DNA of 33,026 nt from the NCBI GenBank assembly GCA_900546665.1, contig URDY01000028.1, forward strand, positions 1-33,026, in the 5' to 3' direction. Both the position numbers and the translations under genes were made by a program. The notes beneath the pieces are model-generated. The model had not been told where the DNA came from. It made no database searches and saw only the letters and a list, made by a program, of their open reading frames with translations. Of the stretch, positions 8,356 through 16,722 are shown in pieces. The stretch comes from an uncultured Paraprevotella sp. GTDB taxonomy: Bacteria > Bacteroidota > Bacteroidia > Bacteroidales > Bacteroidaceae. How positions within the stretch are numbered: position 1 is the first letter of the stretch; the number at the start of each line of letters is the position of its first letter.

Positions 8356-8688
8356 GTGTTTTTACTTTGATTTTTTCACAATTGCCATTAAGAAATAAGT
8401 AAAATTAATCATTAAGGCCCTGATGGAAACCGACATGTTATGCCATATGGAATTTAGATACTTTATTTTCATATGGCGTATCTGATTTTATATAATATCA
8501 GATTATTGATTATCATAACATTAATCGGACAAAAAGTTGATTTGATTTTTTCGGAATGATTTCTCAAACAAAGGAGAAGGACTCGTAAAAATGGAAAATT
8601 GTGATGCTTGGAAAAAGTATTTTAATGGCTCTTTATAAGTATAGCTCTTTTTGAATATAATAAATATTATGTTTAATAAATTATATAA
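8356..8688. other. Gene-free stretch with several hairpins
   Basis: No open frame of note. Between 8437 and 8519 there are three complementary pairs: GTTATG/CATAAC (8437-8442 with 8514-8519), GCCATATG/CATATGGC (8442-8449 with 8470-8477) and ATCTGAT/ATCAGAT (8480-8486 with 8497-8503). They could fold into one branched structure, but there is no promoter or T run that would make a small RNA convincing. Confidence 0.35.
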
Positions 8689-8689
8689 A

Positions 8690-8740
8690 AAATAATATTG
8701 CCCCCATCTTGGACCTGAAATCCAATCACAGGGGCAATAT
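8690..8740 (-). terminator. Terminator of the serine palmitoyltransferase gene
   Basis: ATATTGCCCC (8695-8704) pairs perfectly with GGGGCAATAT (8731-8740). An inner stem TTGGA/TCCAA lies within the loop. On the minus strand it is followed by ATTATTTTTTAT. Confidence 0.8.
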
Positions 8741-8760
8741 CCTATACCATTTATTCTTGA

Positions 8761-9945
8761 TTAAAGAATATCCAGTCGTTTAAACACCTTGACCAACTTT
8801 TCGATAGCTTTGTCAACCTGTTCTTTTGTATGATTAGCCATCAATGCAAAACGTACCAGTGTATCTTGTGGCGCGCAAGCCGGCGGTATAACGGGATTAA
8901 TGAAGACACCTTCATCAAAGGCCAACTTGGTTACCATGAAAGTTTTGTCTGTATCGCGTACGTATAAAGGAATAATCGGTGACTCAGTCGCTCCGATTTC
9001 AAAACCTTCTTCCTTGAAACGTTTCAAGGCATATTCCGTCACGTCCCACAAGCTCTTCAGGCGTTCGGGCTCATTCTGAATGATATGCAACGCTTCCAGT
9101 GCACATGCTGTTGCAGCCGGCGTAGCTGAAGCACTGAAAATATAGGTACGTGCATTATGTTTCAGCCAATTGATAATGCTCTTGTCCGCAGCAATAAATC
9201 CACCGATAGAAGCCAGGGATTTGCTGAAAGTACCCATAATCAGGTCTACTTCATCAGTCAGTCCGAAATGGTCACACACTCCTCTGCCCTGTTTGCCGAA
9301 CACACCCAAGCCATGAGCTTCATCCACCATAATTGAAGCGTTATACTTATGTTTCAATCTGACAATCTCCGGCAGATTGGCCAAGTCTCCTTCCATTGAG
9401 AAGACGCCGTCAACCACAATTAGCTTTACTGAATCGGGATTGCATTTCTGCAATTGTTTTTCCAAATCAACCATATCATTGTGCTTGTACTTCAAGCTCT
9501 GTGAGAATGACAATCTACGGCCATCCACGATAGAAGCATGATCACGGTCATCACAGATGATATAATCATTTCGATCTGTCAAACAAGATATTACGCCAGA
9601 ATTTACCGTAAATCCCGTAGCAAAACATAACGCCTCTTCCTTTCCTACAAAAGCTGCCAGTTCCTTTTCGAGCTGAACATGCAAATCCAATGTACCATTC
9701 AAAAAACGTGAACCGGCACATCCGGAACCGTATTTTTCCATAGCCTTTACACCAGCTTCTATTACACGTTCATCTCCTGTCAAGCCTGTATATGCGTTAG
9801 AACCGAACATCAGCACCCGATGTCCGCCCATACTCACTTCTGTTCCTTGTTTACCCTCAATCTCACGAAAATAAGGATATACTCCTGCCGCCATGTATTT
9901 CTGCGGTAAAGTAAACTTTGCTAATTTGTCTTGTAATAAACCCAT
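8761..9945 (-). CDS. spt: Serine palmitoyltransferase
   Basis: PLP-dependent alpha-oxoamine synthase that joins serine to an acyl-CoA to give 3-ketosphinganine, the first step of Bacteroides sphingolipid synthesis. The 394 residues cover the whole fold-type I enzyme. The PLP Lys242 lies in GTFSKSLASIGG, Asp208 and His211 in VDEAHGLG, and the stacking His136 in DRDHASIVDG. I recognise the start MGLLQ and overall sequence as close to the characterised Bacteroides thetaiotaomicron enzyme. Related synthases (KBL, BioF) share the fold, so the assignment rests on this resemblance. The upstream frame extension begins with TTG and is rejected. It is divergent from a lipid kinase, ends at a strong hairpin, and has a -7 box at 9972-9979. 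Confidence 0.9.
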   Translation of the reverse strand: MGLLQDKLAKFTLPQKYMAAGVYPYFREIEGKQGTEVSMGGHRVLMFGSNAYTGLTGDERVIEAGVKAMEKYGSGCAGSRFLNGTLDLHVQLEKELAAFVGKEEALCFATGFTVNSGVISCLTDRNDYIICDDRDHASIVDGRRLSFSQSLKYKHNDMVDLEKQLQKCNPDSVKLIVVDGVFSMEGDLANLPEIVRLKHKYNASIMVDEAHGLGVFGKQGRGVCDHFGLTDEVDLIMGTFSKSLASIGGFIAADKSIINWLKHNARTYIFSASATPAATACALEALHIIQNEPERLKSLWDVTEYALKRFKEEGFEIGATESPIIPLYVRDTDKTFMVTKLAFDEGVFINPVIPPACAPQDTLVRFALMANHTKEQVDKAIEKLVKVFKRLDIL

Positions 9946-9971
9946 TTTAAGAAATGATTTCAAAAACGGTG

Positions 9972-9979
9972 CAAAGTTA
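9972..9979 (-). promoter_or_regulatory. -7 box upstream of serine palmitoyltransferase
   Basis: TAACTTTG on the minus strand, 27 bases before the ATG. I cannot find a convincing -33 element at the usual distance. Confidence 0.5.
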
Positions 9980-10050
9980 ATAAAAAAACTTTTGATAGAT
10001 TGTTTTTCTGTGAAAAAAGCCTTTATTTTCGCTCTTTGGAAGATTAAAGG

Positions 10051-10080
10051 TTGGATAAACTTATTTTTTTACTACTTTTG
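10051..10080 (+). promoter_or_regulatory. Promoter of the lipid kinase gene
   Basis: The -33 TTG (10051-10053) is 19 bases from the -7 box TACTTTTG (10073-10080). The ATG at 10103 follows about 22 bases later, so the leader is short. Confidence 0.75.
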
Positions 10081-10102
10081 CGAACAGGATTTATTACCCC
10101 CT

Positions 10103-11125
10103 ATGGAAAAAAAAAGAATTGTATTTATAGTCAATCCTATATCAGGAACACAAAATAAACAATATATACTCAAGCTATTGCCGGAAGTGCTGAACCAATC
10201 ACTTTTCGAATGGCATGTGGCAGAAACCGAATATGCAGGTCACGCAACATTGCTGGCCAAAAACTATGCTGCAGAACATTATGATGCCATTATAGCCATA
10301 GGCGGTGACGGAACAGTCAATGAAGTGGCAAGGTCACTGGTGCATACGGAAGCTACTTTAGGCATCATACCATGCGGATCGGGCAACGGGCTGGCACGTC
10401 ATCTTCACATCCCGATGGATCCACGGGGAGCCATCAACGTCATCAACCGTTTTGCCATACAGGCTGTAGATTATGGAAAAATCAACGATATTCCGTTTTT
10501 CTGTACTTGCGGCGTTGGCTTTGATGCCTTTGTCAGTTCCAAATTTGCCACTGCAGGAAAACGTGGACTGCTTTCGTATCTGGAAAACACATTGCGCGAA
10601 GGCTTGAAATACAAACCAGACACCTATGATATTGAAATCGAAGGAGAAACCAAAAGATATAAAGCTTTTCTGATAGCTTGCGCCAACGCTTCTCAGTATG
10701 GTAATAATGCTTTTATCGCACCTCAGGCTTCCATGTCGGACGGACTTATGGACGTGACCATCATGGAACCATTTACCATGATGGAAGCGCCGCAGATTGC
10801 AATCCAGCTTTTTAATAAAACACTCCTACAGAACAGCCGGATCAAAACATTGAGATGCAAAAACCTTCATATTCACAGAGAACACACCGGCGTAATCCAT
10901 TACGACGGTGATCCGACTATGGCCGGATGTGACATAGACGTGCAACTTATTGAAAAAGGACTTAATGTCATTATCAATACCCATCAGGAAGATCTGCCTA
11001 TCGTAAGGATGTTTTCCGAATTTTATGAAGAACTGGCCAATCTTGGAAGCGATATCAGACGCAGAAATATCAGAAGAATCAATGTCTTCAACAAGGAAAT
11101 CATCAAACACATCAAACATCAGTAA
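10103..11125 (+). CDS. DAGK/YegS-type lipid kinase
   Basis: A 340-residue protein of the diacylglycerol kinase catalytic-domain family, which phosphorylates the hydroxyl of a lipid such as diacylglycerol, a sphingoid base or ceramide. The N-terminus has VNPISGTQNK, then the nucleotide-binding IAIGGDGTVNEV (about 75-86) and PCGSGNGLARHL (about 101-112). A C-terminal beta domain ends with IHYDGDP. The frame runs upstream to 9893, but that part contains the promoter; the ATG at 10103 directly precedes the family's usual N-terminus. It stands back to back with serine palmitoyltransferase, so a sphingolipid substrate is a reasonable inference, not proof. Its last 7 bases overlap the convergent trmN6. 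Confidence 0.9.
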   Translation: MEKKRIVFIVNPISGTQNKQYILKLLPEVLNQSLFEWHVAETEYAGHATLLAKNYAAEHYDAIIAIGGDGTVNEVARSLVHTEATLGIIPCGSGNGLARHLHIPMDPRGAINVINRFAIQAVDYGKINDIPFFCTCGVGFDAFVSSKFATAGKRGLLSYLENTLREGLKYKPDTYDIEIEGETKRYKAFLIACANASQYGNNAFIAPQASMSDGLMDVTIMEPFTMMEAPQIAIQLFNKTLLQNSRIKTLRCKNLHIHREHTGVIHYDGDPTMAGCDIDVQLIEKGLNVIINTHQEDLPIVRMFSEFYEELANLGSDIRRRNIRRINVFNKEIIKHIKHQ

Positions 11126-11832
11126 TGTAAATAATAGTCAGCCGTCATTGACTTGTATTCTTCTGTATACTCACCATCTGCACACCGGATATAAAGTTTG
11201 TCTGAAGAGGGATAACTGCATTCTCCTTTCATGAAACCCAGCAAAACCCGTTTGGCTTCGGTCTGCCCTTCTTTGGTGTAGACGAACGTCTTACGTTCCA
11301 GATTCAAGCCGTTGATCCAGGATTCATGTACAAATTCATCTGCACGTTCTGCAGGCAGAACCACTTCAAAACGGCCGTTTTCTGCCAATAAACGGCTTGC
11401 ACTGCCAATCAGTTCTCCAAATGACATGCTATCTGTATGGCGGGCCTGAGATCGGACACCATCCGGACACTTTAATGATCTGGAAAAAAAAGGTGGATTG
11501 CTGACCAGCAAGTCAAATTGAAAGTCAGGACTAAAAGAGCTGATGTCAGAATGTAGAAAATGCAGACGGTCTGACCATTCGGTAGCCGCTGCATTCTCAT
11601 TGGCCTGGATAACGGCATTTTCGTCTATGTCCACTCCCCATATCACGGCTTGCGTTTTCTGAGCCAACATAATGGCAATCAATCCTGATCCGGTACCGAC
11701 ATCCAATACGGTCCGATGTTCTGAACCTGCACAGGACCATGCGCCAAGCAAGACGCCATCTGTGCCTACCTTCATGGCACATTTGTCATGAAATATTCTA
11801 AATCTCTTAAAATCAAAATAAGCTTTTGGCAT
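11119..11832 (-). CDS. trmN6: tRNA1(Val) (adenine(37)-N6)-methyltransferase, TrmN6/YfiC family
   Basis: A 237-residue SAM-dependent methyltransferase predicted to make m6A37 in tRNA-Val. It begins with the family's N-terminal substrate segment (FDFKRFRI...CAMKVGTDGVLLGAW). The SAM-binding motif I LDVGTGSGLIAIMLA, acidic motif WGVDIDENA and catalytic LVSNPPFF follow. The upstream eight codons of the open frame lie inside the -7 box at 11854-11861, which supports the ATG at 11832. The gene is convergent with the lipid kinase with a 7-base overlap of coding ends, so no separate terminator fits between them. HemK/PrmC-type enzymes share NPPF, but the N-terminus and length favour TrmN6. Confidence 0.9.
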   Translation of the reverse strand: MPKAYFDFKRFRIFHDKCAMKVGTDGVLLGAWSCAGSEHRTVLDVGTGSGLIAIMLAQKTQAVIWGVDIDENAVIQANENAAATEWSDRLHFLHSDISSFSPDFQFDLLVSNPPFFSRSLKCPDGVRSQARHTDSMSFGELIGSASRLLAENGRFEVVLPAERADEFVHESWINGLNLERKTFVYTKEGQTEAKRVLLGFMKGECSYPSSDKLYIRCADGEYTEEYKSMTADYYLHY

Positions 11833-11853
11833 TACGGAATTTATTTTATCGAA

Positions 11854-11861
11854 CAAAAGTA
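11854..11861 (-). promoter_or_regulatory. -7 box upstream of trmN6
   Basis: TACTTTTG on the minus strand, 22 bases before the chosen ATG. The longer open frame would start inside this box. Confidence 0.5.
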
Positions 11862-11915
11862 AGCAAATATTTGTTATTTCATTAACATGCCCCTAGAGAA
11901 TATACTTTTTTTTTG

Positions 11916-11923
11916 TAACTTTG
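11916..11923 (+). promoter_or_regulatory. -7 box of the lon-tgt-lptF/G unit
   Basis: TAACTTTG fits TAnnTTTG, giving a leader of about 45 bases before the lon ATG at 11977. No heat-shock operator is recognisable to me. Confidence 0.55.
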
Positions 11924-11976
11924 CCTCGTTTTGTGAAAAATGTTTTGTTCACTAAATTTATTTATACAAAAGTAAT

Positions 11977-14433
11977 ATGCAAATTGACGATAATCAGAAC
12001 CCATTTTCTTTGGTGGCCGATTTTGACGGAGATGAATCCAGTGTCTTTAACGTGGAATTGGATGAAACATTACCTATCCTGCCTTTGCGGAATATGGTTT
12101 TATTTCCCGGCGTTGTATTGCCCGTTGCCATAGGACGGAAAGCCTCACTTCGTCTGATTCATACCGCTGAAAAGAAAAAACTCAATATTGGCGTAGTCTG
12201 CCAGCTTTCACCAGAAACTGAAAATCCCGGATTGAGCGATCTTTACAATATCGGAACTGTAGCCAAGATCATCCGTATTCTGGAATTGCCAGATCAGAGC
12301 ACGACCATTATCCTGCAAGGTATGAGCCGTTTTGAACTGACAGATATCATTTCTGAAAGACCTTATCTTATAGGAAAAGTCGAAAAGCTTACCGATATTC
12401 TGCCCAATAAAGACGATAACGCTTTTGATGTCCTTGTGGAAACCTGTCGCGAACGTACGATACAATATATACAGATCAGCGACCAGATGCCAAAGGAATC
12501 CATGTTTGCCATCAAGAACGTCAACAACAAGATGTTTCTGGTCAACTTTATATGTGCCAACTTCTCGTTCCCTATTACCCAGAAAATGCAGTTGCTGGAG
12601 GAAGCTTCTCTTGAACAGCGTACTATCAACCTGCTGAAATTACTTAATCGCGAAATACAGTATTCGGAATTACGTGCCGAAATACAAAGAAAGACACGTG
12701 AAGATCTGGATATGCAACAACGCGAATATTTCCTCCAACAGCAAATCAAGAATATTCAGGATGAACTGGGCGGTTCTCCACAGGAACAGGATATTCAGGA
12801 ATTGAAAAAGCAGGCAAAAGAAAAGAACTGGCCAGAAGAAATAGCCGCCACATTCTTTAAGGAACTGAGCAAACTGGAAAGACTCAATCCGCAGACACCA
12901 GACTACAATGTGCAGCTTAACTACCTGCAAACCATGCTGAGTCTGCCCTGGAATACCTTTACAGTAGACAATCTCAACCTTAACAATGCTGAACGGGTTC
13001 TCGATAAAGACCACTATGGACTTGAAAAAGTAAAGGAACGTATTCTCGAGCATCTGGCTGTGCTTCAGCTGAGAGGAGACCTTAAGGCACCGATTATCTG
13101 TCTGTATGGTCCTCCGGGAGTGGGCAAGACTTCATTGGGCAAAAGCATTGCTTCTGCATTGAAACGGAAATATATCAGAATGTCACTGGGCGGTCTTCAC
13201 GATGAAGCCGAAATACGTGGTCACCGCAAGACCTATATCGGTGCCATGCCCGGACGTATTATCAAAAACATGATCAAGGCAGGCTCATCCAATCCCGTAT
13301 TCATCCTGGATGAAATTGACAAGATCACACAGAATACCGTTAATGGAGATCCGGCCTCTGCATTGCTGGAAGTTCTTGATCCTGAGCAAAACAATGCTTT
13401 CCACGACAACTTCCTTGACATTGACTACGATCTGTCAAAGGTCATGTTCATTGCAACGGCCAATAACATCGGTACAATCCCAAGACCATTGCTCGACCGT
13501 ATGGAACTTATAGAAGTCAGCGGATACATTACCGAAGAAAAAATTGAAATAGCCAAACGTCACCTGATTCCTAAAGAAAAGGAAAATAACGGACTGGGCA
13601 ACCATCCGGAAATCAAGATATCACGTCCGGCCATTGAATATATTATCGAAAACTACACCAGAGAATCCGGTGTACGTGGTCTGGAAAAGAAAATTAACAA
13701 GGTCTTCCGCAAGATGGCACTCGAATACGCCAAACACGGCAGTTTCCCGTGTCAGAATATCAAGATATCAGACATAGAGAACCTTCTCGGCAAACCGGAA
13801 TTCAGCCGCGACAAGTATCAAGGCAACAACTATGCCGGCGTAGTCACAGGCTTGGCCTGGACATCTGTAGGTGGTGAAATTCTCTTTATCGAAAGCAGTC
13901 TGAGCAAAGGCAAAGGAAGCAAGCTCACCCTGACAGGAAATTTGGGTGACGTTATGAAAGAATCAGCAGTACTTGCACTGGAATACATCAAGGCCCACGC
14001 AGACCGGTTGAATATTGACTCACGCATTTTCGACGAATGGAATATCCATTTGCACGTTCCGGAAGGTGCCGTACCTAAAGACGGCCCGTCAGCCGGTATT
14101 ACCATGGCTACATCGCTTGCTTCAGCCCTTACACAGCGCAAAGTGCGTCCTAACCTGGCCATGACTGGCGAGATTACACTGAGAGGCAAGGTTTTGCCTG
14201 TAGGTGGTATCAAAGAGAAGATTCTGGCAGCCAAACGTGCGGGAATCAAAGATATCATCATGTGCAAGGAAAACAAAAAGAACATAGATGAAATCCCTTC
14301 TCTCTATCTGGAAGGACTGACATTCCATTACGTAGATGATGTTTCTGAAGTGTTGGATCTGGCTCTGCTTGATGAAAAAGTCAGCAATGCGATCACATTT
14401 AATTTTGAGGAAGAAAAGAAACAGGAAAAATGA
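11977..14433 (+). CDS. lon: ATP-dependent protease Lon
   Basis: Cytoplasmic AAA+ protease that degrades misfolded and regulatory proteins. At 818 residues it carries the N-terminal substrate-binding LON domain (about 30-240, opening [14 protein letters not shown]) and a coiled linker. The AAA+ module has Walker A GPPGVGKT (378-385) and Walker B FILDEIDK. The C-terminal protease domain has the Ser705-Lys748 dyad in KDGPSAGIT and [11 protein letters not shown], with the usual 43-residue spacing. It is the first gene of a unit: its stop overlaps the tgt start in ATGA, so translation is probably coupled. Confidence 0.98.
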   Translation: MQIDDNQNPFSLVADFDGDESSVFNVELDETLPILPLRNMVLFPGVVLPVAIGRKASLRLIHTAEKKKLNIGVVCQLSPETENPGLSDLYNIGTVAKIIRILELPDQSTTIILQGMSRFELTDIISERPYLIGKVEKLTDILPNKDDNAFDVLVETCRERTIQYIQISDQMPKESMFAIKNVNNKMFLVNFICANFSFPITQKMQLLEEASLEQRTINLLKLLNREIQYSELRAEIQRKTREDLDMQQREYFLQQQIKNIQDELGGSPQEQDIQELKKQAKEKNWPEEIAATFFKELSKLERLNPQTPDYNVQLNYLQTMLSLPWNTFTVDNLNLNNAERVLDKDHYGLEKVKERILEHLAVLQLRGDLKAPIICLYGPPGVGKTSLGKSIASALKRKYIRMSLGGLHDEAEIRGHRKTYIGAMPGRIIKNMIKAGSSNPVFILDEIDKITQNTVNGDPASALLEVLDPEQNNAFHDNFLDIDYDLSKVMFIATANNIGTIPRPLLDRMELIEVSGYITEEKIEIAKRHLIPKEKENNGLGNHPEIKISRPAIEYIIENYTRESGVRGLEKKINKVFRKMALEYAKHGSFPCQNIKISDIENLLGKPEFSRDKYQGNNYAGVVTGLAWTSVGGEILFIESSLSKGKGSKLTLTGNLGDVMKESAVLALEYIKAHADRLNIDSRIFDEWNIHLHVPEGAVPKDGPSAGITMATSLASALTQRKVRPNLAMTGEITLRGKVLPVGGIKEKILAAKRAGIKDIIMCKENKKNIDEIPSLYLEGLTFHYVDDVSEVLDLALLDEKVSNAITFNFEEEKKQEK

Positions 14434-15560
14434 AATTTGAACTGCAACATACTGATTCGCTGACCAATGCGAGAGCCGGTCTTATTACCACAGATCACGG
14501 CACAATAGAAACCCCCATTTTCATGCCTGTAGGCACACTGGGATCAGTGAAAGGGGTTCATCAGCGCGAATTGACTGAAGATATAGGTGCCCAGATTATT
14601 CTGGGTAATACCTATCATCTGTATTTGCGCCCCGGAGTGGATATACTTGAGAAAGCTGGCGGATTACATCGGTTCAACGGCTTCAACAAACCCATGCTGA
14701 CAGATAGCGGCGGGTTTCAGGTCTTTTCGCTGACAGGTATCCGTAAACTTAAGGAAGAAGGCTGTGAATTCCGTTCGCATATTGACGGATCCAAGCATTT
14801 TTTCACACCCGAAAAAGTGATGGATATCGAAAGATCCATCGGTGCAGATATCATGATGGCCTTTGACGAATGTCCGCCGGGAACATCAGACTATGCCTAT
14901 GCCAAGAAAAGCATGGAGCTGACCCACCGCTGGTTAGACCGTTGCTGCAAACGTTTTAATGAGACCGAACCCAAATACGGATATAACCAGTCTCTTTTCC
15001 CTATCGTACAAGGTTGTACGTATAAAGACCTGCGAACACAATCAGCAGAATACATTGCTTCCAAAGAGGCCGATGGTAATGCCATCGGAGGACTGGCTGT
15101 AGGCGAACCTGCTGAAGTAATGTATGAAATGATCGAAGTGGTCAACGGAATATTGCCTAAGGACAAACCGCGTTACCTCATGGGTGTCGGTACGCCGATC
15201 AATATACTCGAAGGTATCGAACGCGGAGTTGACATGTTTGATTGCGTCATGCCAACCAGAAACGGAAGAAATGCAATGCTGTTTACACAAAATGGCATCA
15301 TGAACATGCGTAACAAGAAATGGGAAGACGACTTCTCGCCTGTGGATCCTGACGGAACAGCGTATGTGGACCGTGTATACAGTAAAGCCTACCTTCATCA
15401 TCTTTTCAAGGCTCAGGAATTACTGGCCATGCAGATTGCCTCCATTCATAACCTGGCATTCTATCTGTGGCTCGTCAAGGAAGCCCGCCGCCATATCTTT
15501 GCGGGTGATTTTGCAATATGGAAAAGCCAGATGGTCAACAAACTCGGAACCAGACTATAA
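14430..15560 (+). CDS. tgt: tRNA-guanine transglycosylase (queuine tRNA-ribosyltransferase), zinc cysteines absent
   Basis: Exchanges guanine-34 for a queuine precursor in GUN-anticodon tRNAs. The 376 residues are full length. Catalytic residues align with the Zymomonas enzyme: Asp92 in LTDSGGFQVF, Asp146 in AFDECPP, the GGLAVGE loop (220-226) and nucleophile Asp271 in MFDCVMPTRNGRN. Oddly, the C-terminal zinc site is altered: where the family has C-x-C-x2-C, this protein has Gly309, Ala311 and Asp314 (DPDGTAYVDR). Only the fourth ligand, His340 in IHNLAFY, remains. The frame is intact and the flanking YSKAYLHHL is conserved, so this is substitution, not damage. It overlaps lon by four bases and is followed after 18 bases by the permease. 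Confidence 0.95.
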   Translation: MKFELQHTDSLTNARAGLITTDHGTIETPIFMPVGTLGSVKGVHQRELTEDIGAQIILGNTYHLYLRPGVDILEKAGGLHRFNGFNKPMLTDSGGFQVFSLTGIRKLKEEGCEFRSHIDGSKHFFTPEKVMDIERSIGADIMMAFDECPPGTSDYAYAKKSMELTHRWLDRCCKRFNETEPKYGYNQSLFPIVQGCTYKDLRTQSAEYIASKEADGNAIGGLAVGEPAEVMYEMIEVVNGILPKDKPRYLMGVGTPINILEGIERGVDMFDCVMPTRNGRNAMLFTQNGIMNMRNKKWEDDFSPVDPDGTAYVDRVYSKAYLHHLFKAQELLAMQIASIHNLAFYLWLVKEARRHIFAGDFAIWKSQMVNKLGTRL

Positions 15561-15578
15561 CCCCAAACAGACAAGGAC

Positions 15579-16682
15579 ATGAAGTGGAACAGATTATTTC
15601 TTAAGAGATTGGATATTTACCTGATAAAGAAATTTTTGGGTACCTATTTCTTCTCCATTATCCTGATTATTTCCATTGCCGTGGTTTTCGATTACAATGA
15701 GAATATCGATAAATTCACGACAAATCACGCACCGCTGATGGGTATCATTACCTATTATGCTAATTTTGTGCCTTATTTTTCCAACTTGTTCAGTCCTTTG
15801 TTTGTCTTTATCTCAGTTATTTTCTTTACCTCAAAACTGGCTGAAAATTCTGAGATCATTGCAATGATGTCTACGGGCATGAGTTTCAACCGCCTGATGC
15901 GGCCATATATGATATCAGCTGCTATCATTGCCGTACTCAGTTTTTACCTCGGATCGTATGTCATTCCCAAGGGAAGTGCCAGCCGTCTGAATTTTGAAAC
16001 TGTTTACAAGAAAAAGAAAAAAACAGAATTCGCCCAAAATGTACAGTTACAGGTCGATACAGGCGTTATTGCCTTTATAGAGCATTTTGACGGCCGTACC
16101 AAAACCGGATATCATTTTTCTTTAGACAAATTTGTAGACAAAAAACTGGTGTCGCATCTGACTGCAGCCAGCGTAAGCTATGACACGCTCTCAGACGTAC
16201 GTTACCGCTGGAGAATCAAGAACTATACACTCCGCGAAATGAAAGGAATGCGTGAATTCATATCGCACGGTTCTGAAATGGATTCCATCATTGCCATGGA
16301 ACCGTCGGACTTCCTGATGACACGTAACCAACAGGAAACACTGACCAATCCCGAACTGCGCGAATATGTCATCAAACAACGGGCAAGAGGATCCGGCAAT
16401 GTGAAACCATTCGATGTGGAATATCATAAAAGATTTGCCACTCCCTTTGCATCATTCATCCTGACTGCAATAGGCTTATCATTGTCGGCCAGAAAACGTA
16501 AGGGCGGAATGGGACTTTATCTGGGAATCGGTCTGGCGCTCAGTGCGTCCTACATCCTTCTGCAATCCATATCATCAACTTTTGCCATCAATGCAGACTG
16601 GCATCCGATGATAGCCGTATGGTTCCCCAATATTCTGTTTACGATCATTGCATTTATCCTTTACAAGAAGGCACCTCAGTAA
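15579..16682 (+). CDS. LptF/LptG family permease (YjgP/YjgQ)
   Basis: Inner-membrane permease subunit of the lipopolysaccharide export ABC machine, which lifts LPS from the inner membrane onto the periplasmic bridge. At 367 residues it shows the family layout. Three membrane helices lie near the N-terminus (about 20-40, 60-85, 105-125). A large periplasmic beta-jellyroll segment follows (about 130-290), then three C-terminal helices (about 290-365). The opening RLDIYLIKKFLGTYFFS is typical. I cannot decide between LptF and LptG. It lies 18 bases after tgt and probably shares the lon promoter. Confidence 0.92.
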   Translation: MKWNRLFLKRLDIYLIKKFLGTYFFSIILIISIAVVFDYNENIDKFTTNHAPLMGIITYYANFVPYFSNLFSPLFVFISVIFFTSKLAENSEIIAMMSTGMSFNRLMRPYMISAAIIAVLSFYLGSYVIPKGSASRLNFETVYKKKKKTEFAQNVQLQVDTGVIAFIEHFDGRTKTGYHFSLDKFVDKKLVSHLTAASVSYDTLSDVRYRWRIKNYTLREMKGMREFISHGSEMDSIIAMEPSDFLMTRNQQETLTNPELREYVIKQRARGSGNVKPFDVEYHKRFATPFASFILTAIGLSLSARKRKGGMGLYLGIGLALSASYILLQSISSTFAINADWHPMIAVWFPNILFTIIAFILYKKAPQ

Positions 16683-16722
16683 ATAATCAATTTAAGTTTA
16701 AGACTAAAAACAATATTGACAC

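Noticed and set aside
14430..15560. Frameshift or sequencing error in the tgt zinc region
   Set aside because: The frame is continuous and conserved residues resume in register on both sides (DPD before, YSKAYLHHL and IHNLAFY after), so substitutions are the simpler explanation.
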